In this document: positions 9,154 through 19,219 of the stretch, one piece after another
How positions within the stretch are numbered: the stretch's first letter is position 1
How the letters are laid out: the number at the start of each line of letters is the position of its first letter
Assembly: GCF_900187395.1 (NCBI RefSeq)
Contig: NZ_FYEZ01000002.1
Coordinates: 186,001 to 250,000, forward strand
DNA: 64,000 nt
Reading direction: 5' to 3'
Source: Kytococcus aerolatus
GTDB taxonomy: Bacteria > Actinomycetota > Actinomycetes > Actinomycetales > Dermatophilaceae
The notes under the pieces: model-generated
Told to the model about the DNA's origin: nothing
What the model saw: the letters and a program-made list of their open reading frames with translations, nothing else
Database searches by the model: none
Made by a program: the position numbers and the translations under genes

Positions 9154-11399
9154 TGCGCCAGCTCGCCACCGCCCGTCGCCGCACCGTGGTCATGGTCGTT
9201 CTGGTGCTGGTGGCCTGCCTCGTCCTGGTCGGTCGCATGGCGCAGATGACGGTGCTCGACCACGACCGCTACCAGAACGCGGCCGAGACGACGAACACCC
9301 GTGAGATCACCACCTCGGCCACCCGGGGCCGCATCCTGGCCGCCGACGGCACCCCCTTCGTCCGCAACGTCGCGCACGCCACGGTGACCGTGGACCCGCA
9401 GGTGCTGCGGGAGGAGGAGGACGAGGGCAGGGGCATCGTGGAGGCCGTGGCCCGCGAGGTCGGCGGGGACGAGAAGGAGATGTGGGCCCGCACCCGCACC
9501 TGCGGCGCGGACGACGCGCCCCGACCCCCGAAGTGCAACAGCGGGGCGGCCTACCAGCCGATCGTCATCGCCGAGAATGTCGACCCCGGCCGGCTGCTGC
9601 CGATCCTGGAGCGGCCCGAGGACTATCCCGGGGTGGCGGTGACCAACGAGTCCGAGCGGGGCTGGCCCAAGCCGGAGGGTGCGCTCGCCGCCCAGGTGCT
9701 GGGCTATCTCACCCGGGTCTCCCGGGAGGACATGGAGCAGCGGGACGAACTGCTGCCCACCGAGCTGGTCGGGCGGGACGGTCTGGAGGCCGAGTACGAC
9801 GAGGTCCTCCGTGGCCGGTACGGCAAGACCACCGTGGCGGTGACGCCCAGCGGGAAGTTCCTGCGCGAGGTGAAGCACACCGAGCCGGTGGCTGGCAAGG
9901 ACGTCCGGACGCACATCGACCCGACCGTCCAGAAGACGGCCGAGGACGCCCTCGCGCAGGCCAGCGAGATCGCCCGCGAGAACAACGAGGTGGACGACCC
10001 GAGCGACCCCGAGGTCAAGGGGGCCGCCCGCACCGGCGCGGCGGTGGTGATGAACGCCGAGACCGGGGCGGTGGTGGCCGCGGCCAGCAACCCCGGGTAC
10101 AACCCCGAGGTGTGGTCCGGCGGGGTGAGCGCGAAGCAGCTCGAGACGCTCACCGACGAGGGTCAGGGCGTGCCGCTCACGAACAAGCTCATCCAGTCGG
10201 TCTGGCCACCGGCCTCCACCTTCAAGGCCATCTCCATGCCGGTGGCCTTCACCCAGGGGCTCGACCCGGACGTGAAGTACTCCTGCCCGGCCCGGGTGAA
10301 GGTCGGTGACCGCTACTTCCGGAACTTCGAGTCCAAGGCGCACGGCGACCTCACCCTGCAGCAGATCATGGAGATCTCCTGCGACACCGCCTTCTACCGG
10401 TGGTCCTTCCGCACCTGGCGCGCGCTGGGCGGTCTGGAGGCCAAGGACGTGCAGGATCCCTACGCGGACATCGCCCGCGGCTTCGGGCTGGGCTCGAAGA
10501 CCGGCGTGGACCTGCCCAACGAGTCCGCGGGGCGGATCCCGGACCGGGACTGGAAGCTGAACTACTGGCAGTCCACCAAGGACGCCGCCTGCGAGCGGGC
10601 CGAGAAGAACGAGTACCCGGAGGCCAAGAGCGCGAAGCGGAAGAAGGAGCTCCGCGGGTACGACGAGGAGCACTGCCTGCGTGGCTACCAGTACCGCGGT
10701 GGTGACGCGGTGAACTTCTCCATCGGCCAGGGTGACGTCTCCACGACGCCCCTGCAGATGGCGGTGGTCTACGCCGCCATCGCCAACGGGGGGAACACCA
10801 TCGAGCCGCGGATCGCGGCCGAGGCGTTGAACCAGGACGGCTCGGTGGCCGAGCGCTACTCCACGAAGGTCCGCAACCGGGTCGAGCTGGAGCCGGACGA
10901 CCTGAAGATCGTCCGCGAGGGGTTGGAGAGCGTGGTCTCCCGGGGCACCGCCGCGTGGGCCTTCCGCGACTGGGACAACGACCGCTACCCGCTGGCCGGG
11001 AAGACCGGGACGGCGGAGGTCGACGGCGAGTCCTCCACCTCCTGGTTCGTGAGCTATGACGCGGGCAAGGACTCGAAGTACGTCGTCCTCGTGGTGATGG
11101 GGGACTCGGGCACCGGGTCGGAGTACGCCGCCCCGGTGAGCGCCTCGATCTGGCAGGCCCTCAAGCGGGAGGGCAAGCTCACCCCGCACCGGCCGGGCGA
11201 CCCGCTCAGCTCGCAGGACTCCGAGCGGGACGTGAAGGCTGCCACCCAGCGGGCCAAGAAGGCCGGCGCCAAGGTGGTCACCGTCGAGGACGTCACGAAG
11301 GAGTCGCTGGTCGGCGAGGTCGACCCGGAGTACTCGTCGCCGGACACGCAGGGCAAGAAGGACTCCGGCAGGGGGTCGGGCCGCTCCTCCGGTGGCTGA
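9150..11399 (+). CDS. mrdA: Penicillin-binding protein 2 (class B transpeptidase)
   Basis: Transpeptidase that cross-links peptidoglycan during elongation. The 749-residue protein has one N-terminal membrane anchor (about 9-30), the PBP dimer domain, then the transpeptidase domain with active-site STFK (S356 to K359), the SCD motif in EISCDTAFY, and KTG at residues 618-620. Two Cys-containing inserts (near 115-130 and 475-510) resemble those of actinobacterial PBP2 proteins. The C-terminus is a Ser/Gly/Lys-rich tail. ATGATG at 9150 offers two starts, and the first overlaps the mreD stop. The usual partner rodA does not follow. Confidence 0.93.
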   Translation: MMRQLATARRRTVVMVVLVLVACLVLVGRMAQMTVLDHDRYQNAAETTNTREITTSATRGRILAADGTPFVRNVAHATVTVDPQVLREEEDEGRGIVEAVAREVGGDEKEMWARTRTCGADDAPRPPKCNSGAAYQPIVIAENVDPGRLLPILERPEDYPGVAVTNESERGWPKPEGALAAQVLGYLTRVSREDMEQRDELLPTELVGRDGLEAEYDEVLRGRYGKTTVAVTPSGKFLREVKHTEPVAGKDVRTHIDPTVQKTAEDALAQASEIARENNEVDDPSDPEVKGAARTGAAVVMNAETGAVVAAASNPGYNPEVWSGGVSAKQLETLTDEGQGVPLTNKLIQSVWPPASTFKAISMPVAFTQGLDPDVKYSCPARVKVGDRYFRNFESKAHGDLTLQQIMEISCDTAFYRWSFRTWRALGGLEAKDVQDPYADIARGFGLGSKTGVDLPNESAGRIPDRDWKLNYWQSTKDAACERAEKNEYPEAKSAKRKKELRGYDEEHCLRGYQYRGGDAVNFSIGQGDVSTTPLQMAVVYAAIANGGNTIEPRIAAEALNQDGSVAERYSTKVRNRVELEPDDLKIVREGLESVVSRGTAAWAFRDWDNDRYPLAGKTGTAEVDGESSTSWFVSYDAGKDSKYVVLVVMGDSGTGSEYAAPVSASIWQALKREGKLTPHRPGDPLSSQDSERDVKAATQRAKKAGAKVVTVEDVTKESLVGEVDPEYSSPDTQGKKDSGRGSGRSSGG

Positions 11400-11405
11400 T
11401 AGACT
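11400..11405 (+). promoter_or_regulatory. Probable -10 element of rpsO
   Basis: TAGACT directly after the mrdA stop, about 88 bases before the rpsO start, leaving a structured leader that could carry the S15 autoregulatory site known in other bacteria. No convincing -35 was seen. Confidence 0.45.
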
Positions 11406-11492
11406 GCTCTCTTGCCGTTCGATCGGCCACGGATGACGCAGAGCCCCGGAGAACAGGCCCGGGAGCGCCGTGCAACGACCCAGAGGAGTCAC

Positions 11493-11765
11493 ATGACCAC
11501 GCTTGACCCTGCCAAGAAGAAGCAGATCATCGAGGAGTTCGCGACCAGCGAGGGTGACACCGGGTCGCCCGAGGTCCAGGTCGCCCTGCTCACGCAGCGC
11601 ATCAAGGACCTCACCGAGCACTCCCGCCAGCACAAGCACGACCACCACACCCGTCGTGGCCTGCTGCTGCTGGTCGGCCGCCGCAAGCGCCTCCTGCGCT
11701 ACCTGGAGGCCACGGACATCGAGCGCTACCGAGCGCTGATCCAGAAGCTCGGCCTGCGTCGCTGA
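11493..11765 (+). CDS. rpsO: Ribosomal protein S15
   Basis: Binds 16S rRNA in the small subunit platform. The 90-residue product has the family core [15 protein letters not shown], followed by the conserved His/Arg-rich [25 protein letters not shown] 11493 follows a good GAGGAG ribosome binding site; the longer open frame upstream starts in the leader and is not supported. A textbook hairpin terminator and pnp come next, the same rpsO-pnp order known from many bacteria. Confidence 0.97.
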   Translation: MTTLDPAKKKQIIEEFATSEGDTGSPEVQVALLTQRIKDLTEHSRQHKHDHHTRRGLLLLVGRRKRLLRYLEATDIERYRALIQKLGLRR

Positions 11766-11778
11766 GACTCCATGCCGC

Positions 11779-11808
11779 GGAGCGGCCCCCACCGGGGGCC
11801 GCTCCTTT
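11779..11808 (+). terminator. Hairpin terminator after rpsO
   Basis: Perfect 12-base arms (11779-11790 and 11794-11805) around a three-base loop, followed by TTT. In rpsO-pnp operons this hairpin often allows partial read-through. Confidence 0.8.
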
Positions 11809-11846
11809 GGTATGAACAGACAGTCGGCTCCGACCCGGGCCGACGA

Positions 11847-11869
11847 CGGACCCCCGACCGTGGGGTCCG
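11847..11869 (+). promoter_or_regulatory. Hairpin in the pnp 5' leader
   Basis: Eight-base arms at 11847-11854 and 11862-11869 with a seven-base loop, about 70 bases before the pnp start. In E. coli a leader stem is cut by RNase III and PNPase then represses its own mRNA; a similar role here is inference. Confidence 0.4.
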
Positions 11870-11940
11870 GTGGAACACCGGGCCACTGACACACGGCACA
11901 ACGACGATGCCCGTGTGGTCACGACAGAGAGGAGGACCCC

Positions 11941-14466
11941 ATGGAGGGTCCTGAGATCACCGCCACCGAGGCAACCATCGACAATGGTTCCTTCGGCACC
12001 CGCACCATCCGTTTCGAGACGGGCCGTCTGGCCCAGCAGGCCGCCGGTTCGGTGGCCGCTTACCTCATCGACGAGGACATCGACGACAGCACGATGGTGC
12101 TCTCGGCCACCACGGCCGGCAAGGAGCCGAAGGACCACTTCGACTTCTTCCCGCTCACCGTGGACGTCGAGGAGCGCATGTACGCCGCGGGACGCATCCC
12201 CGGCTCCTTCTTCCGCCGCGAGGGCCGCCCCGGCACCGACGCGATCCTGACCTGCCGGCTCATCGACCGCCCGCTGCGCCCGACCTTCACCAAGGGTCTG
12301 CGCAACGAGGTGCAGGTCGTCGTCACCGTGCTGGCCCACCACCCGGACCACCAGTACGACGTCCTGGCCATCAACGCCGCCAGCGCCTCCACCCAGATCT
12401 CCGGCCTACCCTTCTCCGGCCCGATCGGTGGCGTGCGTCTGTCCCTCATCGAGGGCCAGTGGGTGGCCTTCCCGAACTTCTCCGACGCCGCCCGGTCGAC
12501 CTTCGACATGGTCGTCGCCGGCCGCATCACCGAGGATGACGACGTCGCGATCATGATGGTCGAGGCTGAGTCCACCGAGTCCACCTGGACGCTCGTCAAC
12601 GACCAGGGTGCGACCGCCCCCACCGAGGAGGTCGTCTCCCAGGGGCTGGAGGCCTCGAAGGTCTTCATCCGCGCCCTGTGCGAGGCCCAGAAGCAGCTCC
12701 ACGCCGCCGCCGGCAAGGAGGTCAAGGAGTTCCCGCTCTTCCTGGACTACCAGGCCGACGCCTACGAGGCCGTCGAGAAGGCCGCCTCCGAGCAGACCGC
12801 CGAGGCGCTGACCATCGCCGGCAAGCAGGAGCGCGAGAACCGTCTCGACGAGATCAAGGCCGAGCTGAAGGCCGAGTTCGTCGGCACCGAGGAGGACGCC
12901 GAGGGCAAGCCCTTCGCCGAGCGCGGCAAGGAGATCTCCGGGGCGTTCAAGGCGCTGCAGAAGAAGCTCATCCGCGAGCGCATCCTGCGCGACCAGGTGC
13001 GCATCGACGGCCGCGGCCCGCGGGACATCCGGGCGCTCTCGGCCGAGGTGCAGGCCCTGCCGCGCGTCCACGGCTCGGCGATCTTCGAGCGCGGGGAGAC
13101 CCAGATCATGGGTGTCACCACGCTGAACATGCTGCGCATGGAGCAGCAGATCGACAGCCTGGGCCCGGTGTCGCGCAAGCGCTACATGCACAACTACAAC
13201 TTCCCGCCCTACTCCACCGGTGAGACCGGTCGCGTCGGCTCCCCGAAGCGCCGCGAGATCGGCCACGGTGCGCTGGCCGAGCGGGCCCTGGTGCCGGTGC
13301 TGCCGAGCCGCGAGGAGTTCCCCTACGCGATCCGTCAGGTCTCCGAGGCGCTGGGCTCCAACGGCTCCACCTCGATGGGCTCGGTCTGCGCCTCCACCCT
13401 CTCGATGCTCAACGCCGGTGTGCCGCTGAAGGCCCCGGTGGCGGGCATCGCGATGGGTCTGGTCTCCGCCGAGATCGACGGCGGCACCCAGTACCTGGCG
13501 CTCACCGACATCCTCGGTGCCGAGGACGCCTTCGGCGACATGGACTTCAAGGTCGCCGGCACCTCGGAGTTCATCACCGCCATCCAGCTCGACACCAAGC
13601 TCGACGGGATCCCCGCCGAGGAGCTGGGCAAGGCGCTGACCCAGGCCCGTGAGGCCCGCCTGCACATCCTGGACGTGATGAACCAGGCGATCGACGCCCC
13701 GGACGAGATGAGCCCGAACGCCCCGCGCGTCATCGCGGTGAAGGTCCCGGTCGACAAGATCGGTGAGGTCATCGGCCCGAAGGGCAAGATGATCAACCAG
13801 ATCCAGGAGGACACCGGCGCCGACATCTCCATCGAGGACGACGGCACCGTGTACATCGGCGCGACCGACGGCCCCTCGGCCGAGGCCGCCCGCTCGGCGA
13901 TCAACGCGATCGCCAACCCGCAGATGCCGGAGGTCGGCGAGCGCTTCCTGGGGACGGTCGTCAAGACCACCACCTTCGGCGCCTTCGTCTCCCTGCTCCC
14001 GGGCAAGGACGGCCTGCTGCACATCTCCGAGATCCGCAAGCTCGTCGGTGGTCAGCGCATCGACGCCGTCGAGGACGTGCTGAACGTCGGCGACAAGGTC
14101 CAGGTGGAGCTCAAGGAGATCGACCAGCGCGGCAAGCTCTCGCTCGGCGCCGTCGTGGCCGAGGAGGAGGGCGAGGCCGAGGAGGCCCCGCAGGCCTCCG
14201 GTCGCATCGGTGGCGGTCGCCCGGCGGCGGACGCCCCGGCCACCGACGCCGGCGCCCAGCGCTCCGAGGCCGAGGTGAAGGAGGCCCCGGCGACTGCGGA
14301 CGAGCCGGCACCGGCCGCGCAGGACGCCGAGGCGTCCGAGGCCGACGACTCCGACGAGGAGGAGGGCGGCCGTCGTCGCCCCCGCCGCCGTCGTGGTGGT
14401 CGTGGCCGTGGTCGCGGCGAGGGCGCCGAGGGTGGCGCCGCCTCCACCCCGGAGGACGCCAACTGA
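11941..14466 (+). CDS. pnp: Polyribonucleotide nucleotidyltransferase (PNPase)
   Basis: 3'-5' phosphorolytic exoribonuclease and RNA polymerase of the RNA degradation machinery. The 841-residue protein has two RNase PH domains (about 10-250 and 355-590), a KH domain (about 600-665, [26 protein letters not shown]) and an S1 domain (about 670-745, [26 protein letters not shown], quoted in parts). The C-terminus adds an acidic stretch then an Arg/Gly-rich tail, probably disordered and RNA-binding. The start is preceded by a strong AGAGAGGAGG site five bases upstream. Confidence 0.97.
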   Translation: MEGPEITATEATIDNGSFGTRTIRFETGRLAQQAAGSVAAYLIDEDIDDSTMVLSATTAGKEPKDHFDFFPLTVDVEERMYAAGRIPGSFFRREGRPGTDAILTCRLIDRPLRPTFTKGLRNEVQVVVTVLAHHPDHQYDVLAINAASASTQISGLPFSGPIGGVRLSLIEGQWVAFPNFSDAARSTFDMVVAGRITEDDDVAIMMVEAESTESTWTLVNDQGATAPTEEVVSQGLEASKVFIRALCEAQKQLHAAAGKEVKEFPLFLDYQADAYEAVEKAASEQTAEALTIAGKQERENRLDEIKAELKAEFVGTEEDAEGKPFAERGKEISGAFKALQKKLIRERILRDQVRIDGRGPRDIRALSAEVQALPRVHGSAIFERGETQIMGVTTLNMLRMEQQIDSLGPVSRKRYMHNYNFPPYSTGETGRVGSPKRREIGHGALAERALVPVLPSREEFPYAIRQVSEALGSNGSTSMGSVCASTLSMLNAGVPLKAPVAGIAMGLVSAEIDGGTQYLALTDILGAEDAFGDMDFKVAGTSEFITAIQLDTKLDGIPAEELGKALTQAREARLHILDVMNQAIDAPDEMSPNAPRVIAVKVPVDKIGEVIGPKGKMINQIQEDTGADISIEDDGTVYIGATDGPSAEAARSAINAIANPQMPEVGERFLGTVVKTTTFGAFVSLLPGKDGLLHISEIRKLVGGQRIDAVEDVLNVGDKVQVELKEIDQRGKLSLGAVVAEEEGEAEEAPQASGRIGGGRPAADAPATDAGAQRSEAEVKEAPATADEPAPAAQDAEASEADDSDEEEGGRRRPRRRRGGRGRGRGEGAEGGAASTPEDAN

Positions 14467-14490
14467 TCCGGCTCACCTAGCCGAGGACGG

Positions 14491-14530
14491 CCGGAGGCCC
14501 CCACCACGTCCGCGTGGTGGGGGCCTCCGG
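14491..14530 (+). terminator. Hairpin terminator after pnp
   Basis: Perfect 18-base arms (14491-14508 and 14513-14530) with a four-base loop, 24 bases after the pnp stop. There is no T-run, as is common in high-GC genomes. Confidence 0.75.
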
Positions 14531-14606
14531 CGTCCCTGCGCGCCGCCGACGGGGGTGTTGGGGCCACCGCACTGTCCCCGAGGTGCGCCGGGGAGCGGGT
14601 CTGCCG

Positions 14607-14621
14607 GAGACTGGGGCCATG
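14607..14621 (+). promoter_or_regulatory. GAGACT-type leaderless promoter of the thioesterase
   Basis: GAGACT at 14607-14612, six bases, then ATG. The same hexamer precedes three other starts in this window at seven bases' distance, which supports it as a -10 variant. Confidence 0.45.
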
Positions 14622-15599
14622 GACCACTGCGACAGCCCGTCGACCCGGACCCGTGAGGACGACGCCAGCCCCCGGGCCGCGACCACCCTGCGTCTCCTGG
14701 CCGCCCCCACCGATGCGGGGCACTCCGGCCGGGTGAGCGCGGGCCGGGTGCTGGAGTGGATCGACAAGGCGGGGTTCGCGGCGGCCGCCGGCTGGAGTGG
14801 CGGCTACTGCGTGACTGCCTACGTGGGCAACGTCCGCTTCTCCCGGCCGGTCGCCATCGGGGATCTCGTGGAGGCGCGTGCCCGGGTGGCCCTGACGGGC
14901 ACCACGAGCATGCACGTCATCGTCGAGGTGAGCTCCGGGGCGCCGGGTGGGCCGCTGGAGCCGGCCACCACCTGCCTGATGATCTTCGTCGCGGTAGACG
15001 ACGAGGGCAGCCCGCGTCCCGTGCCGACCCTCGAGCCGCGGACCACGGAGGGACGGCTCCTGGCCCGGTGGACCGAGCGCCGCAAGGAGCTGCGGGAGCT
15101 CGTCCAGCGGGCCATGGAGGAGGTGGAGTACACCGGGGCCGGGACCGCTCCCCGGGTCCAGCTGCGCTTCCTCGCCGCCCCGACCGATGTCAACTGGGGT
15201 GGGAAGGTCCACGGCGGGATCGTCATGCGGTGGATCGACGAGGCGGCGCACGTGCTGGTGACCCAGTGGACCGGGGACGACGACAACGTCGCGATCTTCA
15301 CCGGGGGAGTGCGCTTCTACCGGCCGCTGCACATCGGGCAGGTGGTCGAGGTGGAGGCCCGGCTGCTGCACACCGGGGACCACTCGCTGCACGTCGGCGT
15401 GCACGTGCGCTCCGGGGACCCCGCCGCCGGGCCGGGGGCGATGGAGCTCACGACCTACTGCCGGACCATCTTCGTGAGCCTCGACGAGGAGCGCCGCGCA
15501 CGGCGGACGCGACAGTGGGCCCCGGTCAGCGAGGAGGACCGGGAGCTCGACGCGCACGCGGTGGAGCTGGTGGAGATCCGGGAGCGATTCGGGGACTGA
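14619..15599 (+). CDS. Acyl-CoA thioesterase, double-hotdog
   Basis: Predicted to hydrolyse acyl-CoA thioesters. The 326-residue protein is two tandem hotdog domains: residues about 20-135 (VSAGRVLEWIDKAGF) and about 180-310 (VHGGIVMRWIDEAAH), each with the 4HBT-type Gly-x-x-hydrophobic-x-x-Trp-Ile-Asp helix. This arrangement resembles the BFIT/ACOT family of acyl-CoA hydrolases. ATG 14619 is chosen for the GAGACT element upstream; the frame extends a further 35 codons upstream into the pnp terminator, which is unlikely to be coding. Substrate unknown. Confidence 0.85.
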   Translation: MDHCDSPSTRTREDDASPRAATTLRLLAAPTDAGHSGRVSAGRVLEWIDKAGFAAAAGWSGGYCVTAYVGNVRFSRPVAIGDLVEARARVALTGTTSMHVIVEVSSGAPGGPLEPATTCLMIFVAVDDEGSPRPVPTLEPRTTEGRLLARWTERRKELRELVQRAMEEVEYTGAGTAPRVQLRFLAAPTDVNWGGKVHGGIVMRWIDEAAHVLVTQWTGDDDNVAIFTGGVRFYRPLHIGQVVEVEARLLHTGDHSLHVGVHVRSGDPAAGPGAMELTTYCRTIFVSLDEERRARRTRQWAPVSEEDRELDAHAVELVEIRERFGD

Positions 15600-15626
15600 A
15601 CGCCCGTCCCGCCGTGGTGACCGCCG

Positions 15627-16850
15627 TCAGCGGGTGCCGCGGTGGACGACCGAGCGGCTGATCCGGGAGATGAGCGACTCCAGCGGCCCCCTCCGGTCGG
15701 TGAGGCGCACCAGCAGGGCCAGGAGGAACAGGACGGTCAGGTGCAGGGCGATGGCGACCGGACCGGTGTGCGCGATCTCCCCGCCGACGGTGCGCAGCAC
15801 CAGGTGCACCGAGTAGGCCGTGAGGCTGATCGTGCCGATGGCCCCCAGGGCCGCCCACAGGCCGGCCGGGCGGGGGACGAGGTGGACCAGGAGCAGCATC
15901 GCCCCGAGGACGGCCAACGAGGTGCCCGTCGTGTGGAGGACGTCCAGCATGGTCGAGGCGTGGGGATAGGCGGTGAGCTGCCAGGCGGGGTCGGGGGGCG
16001 CGGCACCGTGGAGGCCGGGGCGGGCCAGGAGGTCCACCTCGCGGGGGCTCAGGGGGGCGTCGGCCGGCCAGCTGTCCACCAGGCGTTCACGCAGCGGGGC
16101 CCGGCTGGTCAGCACGCGGCTCGCACCCCACGCGGCGGTGGCCAGCACGGTGCCACCGGCGAGCAGTCCCGCCTGCACCCGGGGTCGGGCCAGCGGGAGC
16201 CGCCCCACGGCCATCCCGGCCAGCACGTAGCCGAACCACACGATCACCGGGTAGTACCCGTCGAGCAGCAGGCGCTGCGTGTTCGTCAGCCAGTTGCCGT
16301 GGTCGGGGAGGGAGTGGAGGGCCGACAGGGGGCCCTGCATGAGATGGCGCAGCAGGAGGGCGGCCCAGGGGGCGAGCAGCAACCAGCCGACCGCCCACCG
16401 GGTCAGGGTGCGGGTCCCCATCCCCAGGAAGGGCACGGCGAGCAGGAACATCGCGCCGTAGGCCGGGAGGATCACCGCGATCCCGGAGTCGAGCGAGTCG
16501 AGCAGGAGACCGATCACGTAGATGGCCAGCGCCCGCACCGCCAGGCTCATGCGGTGGGCCCGCAGGCGGGCGCCCCGGGCGGGCCGCGTGCGACCCGCGA
16601 CGAGAGAGACCGACACCCCGGCCAGGACCGCGAAGAGGGCGGAGGAGCGCCCGGCAACGAGCCATCCCGGGGTGCTCCAGGGTTCCAGCACGGGAGTGAC
16701 CGTCAAGTGGGCCACGACCATCCCGAGGACGGCGAGGGTGCGGGCCAGGTCGAGGCCGACCAGCCTGGCTCGGGGGGCGTTCGCCGGGGCCGCCCCGGAG
16801 GGCCCGGGGGCGGCCACGGCGGTGCGACGGGCCCCCACGGCGACAGACAT
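15627..16850 (-). CDS. Heparan-alpha-glucosaminide N-acetyltransferase-like membrane protein (DUF1624/DUF418 type)
   Basis: Polytopic membrane protein of 407 residues with roughly ten hydrophobic segments. The first membrane segment reads [20 protein letters not shown], a hallmark of the HGSNAT-catalytic/DUF1624 family, whose bacterial members are thought to acetylate or otherwise modify exported sugars. The ATG at 16850 follows a GAGACT hexamer with seven-base spacing on the minus strand; the longer frame upstream crosses the paaA promoter and is unsupported. Its 3' end faces the thioesterase gene. The true substrate is unknown. Confidence 0.75.
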   Translation of the reverse strand: MSVAVGARRTAVAAPGPSGAAPANAPRARLVGLDLARTLAVLGMVVAHLTVTPVLEPWSTPGWLVAGRSSALFAVLAGVSVSLVAGRTRPARGARLRAHRMSLAVRALAIYVIGLLLDSLDSGIAVILPAYGAMFLLAVPFLGMGTRTLTRWAVGWLLLAPWAALLLRHLMQGPLSALHSLPDHGNWLTNTQRLLLDGYYPVIVWFGYVLAGMAVGRLPLARPRVQAGLLAGGTVLATAAWGASRVLTSRAPLRERLVDSWPADAPLSPREVDLLARPGLHGAAPPDPAWQLTAYPHASTMLDVLHTTGTSLAVLGAMLLLVHLVPRPAGLWAALGAIGTISLTAYSVHLVLRTVGGEIAHTGPVAIALHLTVLFLLALLVRLTDRRGPLESLISRISRSVVHRGTR

Positions 16851-16863
16851 GCGGGCCAGTCTC
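16848..16863 (-). promoter_or_regulatory. Extended -10, leaderless promoter (TGG-GAGACT)
   Basis: On the minus strand TGG then GAGACT (complement of 16858-16863), seven bases, then ATG. The TG one base before the hexamer fits an extended -10. Confidence 0.5.
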
Positions 16864-16909
16864 CCAGAACCCCGTGGGATCGCCCGGAGGCCGCACGACG
16901 CGCTGAGTG

Positions 16910-16947
16910 TTGGGTGGATCACATGTGCATGGAATACTCGCGGCATG
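16910..16947 (+). promoter_or_regulatory. paaA promoter with palindrome in the spacer
   Basis: TTGGGT (16910-16915), a 17-base spacer, AATACT (16933-16938), six bases, then the ATG at 16945: a complete promoter giving a leaderless message. The spacer holds the palindrome CACATGTG (16920-16927), a possible operator for a phenylacetate-responsive repressor. No such regulator gene is in the window. Confidence 0.55.
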
Positions 16948-18009
16948 TACGGGAACGATTTCGTGGACCCTGATGAGGCCCTCAACGCCGCCGAGACGGG
17001 CGACTACGAGGCGGCCCTGTCGCAGCACGCCGAGGGCGGACTCGACCGTGGGGAGGGCGACGACGCGTCCTTCGACGCGCTGATCGCCCGTGACCTCCGG
17101 ATCGAGCCGCGTGACGCCATGCCGGAGGAGTACCGGGAGACGCTCATCCGGCAGATCGCCCAGCACGCGCACTCCGAGATCATCGGGATGCAGCCGGAGG
17201 GCAACTGGATCACCCGCGCCCCCAGCCTGCGGCGCAAGGCGATCCTCATGGCCAAGGTGCAGGACGAGGCCGGGCACGGCCTGTACCTGTACTCGGCCGC
17301 CGAGACCCTGGGCGTGGACCGGGCCGAGCTGCTCGACCGCCTCCACTCGGGGAAGCAGAAGTACTCCTCGATCTTCAACTACCCGGCGCTCACCTGGGCC
17401 GATGCTGGTGCGATCGGCTGGCTCGTGGACGGTGCGGCGATCATGAACCAGGTGCCGCTCTGCCGCTGCTCGTACGGCCCCTACGGCCGCGCGATGATCC
17501 GCGTGTGCAAGGAGGAGTCCTTCCACCAGCGGCAGGGCTTCGAGATCCTGTGGTCGCTCATGCAGGGCACCGAGGAGCAGCGGGCGATGGCCCAGGACGC
17601 GGTGAACCGCACCTGGTGGCCGGCGCTCATGATGTTCGGCCCGCCCGACACCGGCGAGGCGGCCACGACCGGCGGTCACACCGAGCAGTCGATGGCCTGG
17701 GGCATCAAGCGCTTCAGCAACGACGACCTGCGCCAGAAGTTCGTGGACATGACCGTCCCGCAGGCGCAGAAGCTGGGGCTGACCCTGCCCGACCCCGACC
17801 TGCGGTGGAACGCCGAGACCGGCCACTGGGACTTCGGTGCCGTGGACTGGGGCGAGTTCTGGCAGGTCGTGAAGGGCAACGGGCCGATGAACGCACAGCG
17901 GCTCGCACACCGGGTGCGGGCCCACGAGGAGGGCGCCTGGGTGCGCGAAGCGGCCACCGTGCACGCCGCGAAGCGCGCCCGCGGTGCCCGACAGGAGGTG
18001 GCTGCATGA
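16945..18009 (+). CDS. paaA: 1,2-phenylacetyl-CoA epoxidase, catalytic subunit PaaA
   Basis: Di-iron oxygenase subunit that epoxidises the aromatic ring of phenylacetyl-CoA. The 354-residue protein carries the PaaA blocks [27 protein letters not shown] (quoted blocks: [17 protein letters not shown]) and ICKEES-like [14 protein letters not shown], which supply the Glu/His iron ligands (E-x-x-H pairs). Leaderless start with a good promoter. First gene of paaABCDE with overlapping junctions. Other paa catabolic genes (paaK, paaG, paaZ, paaH) are not in the window. Confidence 0.95.
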   Translation: MYGNDFVDPDEALNAAETGDYEAALSQHAEGGLDRGEGDDASFDALIARDLRIEPRDAMPEEYRETLIRQIAQHAHSEIIGMQPEGNWITRAPSLRRKAILMAKVQDEAGHGLYLYSAAETLGVDRAELLDRLHSGKQKYSSIFNYPALTWADAGAIGWLVDGAAIMNQVPLCRCSYGPYGRAMIRVCKEESFHQRQGFEILWSLMQGTEEQRAMAQDAVNRTWWPALMMFGPPDTGEAATTGGHTEQSMAWGIKRFSNDDLRQKFVDMTVPQAQKLGLTLPDPDLRWNAETGHWDFGAVDWGEFWQVVKGNGPMNAQRLAHRVRAHEEGAWVREAATVHAAKRARGARQEVAA

Positions 18010-18293
18010 GCGAGACGACCTGGCCCCTGTGGGAGGTCTTCGTCCGCGCCAAGCGAGGGCTGAACCACACGCACGTGGGCTCCCTGCACGCGCCGGACGC
18101 CGAGATGGCCCTGCGCAACGGGCGTGACCTCTACACCCGTCGGGGTGAGGGCGTGTCGGTGTGGGTCGTGCGGGCGGAGGACATCACCGCCAGCAGCCCC
18201 GACGAGCGCGACAGCTTCTTCGACCCCTCGGCCGACAAGGTGTACCGCCACCCCACCTTCTACAACGTGCCCGAGGACGTGGAGTACCTGTGA
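18006..18293 (+). CDS. paaB: 1,2-phenylacetyl-CoA epoxidase subunit PaaB
   Basis: Small 95-residue subunit that stabilises the PaaA-PaaC oxygenase assembly. It shows the family opening [20 protein letters not shown] and the C-terminal [21 protein letters not shown] overlaps the paaA stop by four bases; its own stop overlaps the paaC GTG. Confidence 0.95.
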   Translation: MSETTWPLWEVFVRAKRGLNHTHVGSLHAPDAEMALRNGRDLYTRRGEGVSVWVVRAEDITASSPDERDSFFDPSADKVYRHPTFYNVPEDVEYL

Positions 18294-19219
18294 GCGACCA
18301 GCACAACCCCCCGGAGACGGCCAAGGCCGAGCCGCAGCGCTTCGAGGCGGAGGAGGGGGCGCCGACCCCCACCACGCCGGAGACCGTCGGTCGGGCCGCC
18401 GAGCCCTGGGAGCGGGCCGGTGACCCCGCCGAGCTGGGCGCCGACCAGCTGAGCGCCCGCTACCTGGTGGCGCTGGCCGACGACGCCCTGGTCTACGCCC
18501 AGCGGCTGGGTGAGTGGATCAGCCGTGCCCCGCAGATCGAGGAGGACATGGCCCTGGGCAACGTGGCCCTGGATCTCGTCGGTCAGGCCCGCGCCCTGTA
18601 CGCGCGGGCCGGTGAGCTGGACGCCGGGATGCTCCCGGGCGTGCAGGAGCTGGCCGAGGACGACCTGGCCTACTTCCGCACCGACCGCGAGTTCCGCAAC
18701 GTCTGGCTCGTGGAGCAGCCACGCGGTGACTTCGGGTACGAGATGGTGCGGATGCTCTGGTTCTCCGCCTACCAGCACGCGCTGTACTCGGCGATCGTCC
18801 GCACCGAGGGGGCCGACGCCGAGCTGGTCGCCATCGCCCGCAAGGCGGTCAAGGAGGTCGAGTACCACCGCGACCACGCCGCCCAGTGGGTGATCCGGCT
18901 GGGGGACGGCACCGACGAGTCGACCCGCCGCACGATGGCCGGGCTGCAGGCGGTCGAGCCCTTCGTCCCGGAGCTCTTCGCGGACGACGCCGTGGCCGTG
19001 GCCGCGGCCGACCGGGGCCTGGCGGCGCTGCCGAGCACGCTCCGCGAGCCGGCCGAGCAGTTCGTCACCGCGGTCCTGCAGCAGGCCGGGCTCGAGCGCC
19101 CGCAGGCCGGTCGCTGGACCGCCGCCGGCGGCCGCGTCGGTGAGCACTCCGAGCAGCTCGGCTACCTGCTGGCCGAGATGCAGTCCGTGGCCCGGGCGCA
19201 CCCTGGCGCCTCGTGGTGA
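18290..19219 (+). CDS. paaC: 1,2-phenylacetyl-CoA epoxidase subunit PaaC
   Basis: Structural partner of PaaA in the epoxidase. The 309-residue protein starts at GTG 18290 (GTGA overlap with paaB). Residues about 1-55 form a Pro/Glu-rich extension absent from most PaaC proteins; the ferritin-like core begins at LSARYLVALADDALVYAQRL and contains EEDMALGNVALDLVGQAR and KEVEYHRDHAAQWVIRLGDG. A start further in would remove the extension but has no overlap or binding site as good. Confidence 0.93.
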   Translation: MSDQHNPPETAKAEPQRFEAEEGAPTPTTPETVGRAAEPWERAGDPAELGADQLSARYLVALADDALVYAQRLGEWISRAPQIEEDMALGNVALDLVGQARALYARAGELDAGMLPGVQELAEDDLAYFRTDREFRNVWLVEQPRGDFGYEMVRMLWFSAYQHALYSAIVRTEGADAELVAIARKAVKEVEYHRDHAAQWVIRLGDGTDESTRRTMAGLQAVEPFVPELFADDAVAVAAADRGLAALPSTLREPAEQFVTAVLQQAGLERPQAGRWTAAGGRVGEHSEQLGYLLAEMQSVARAHPGASW

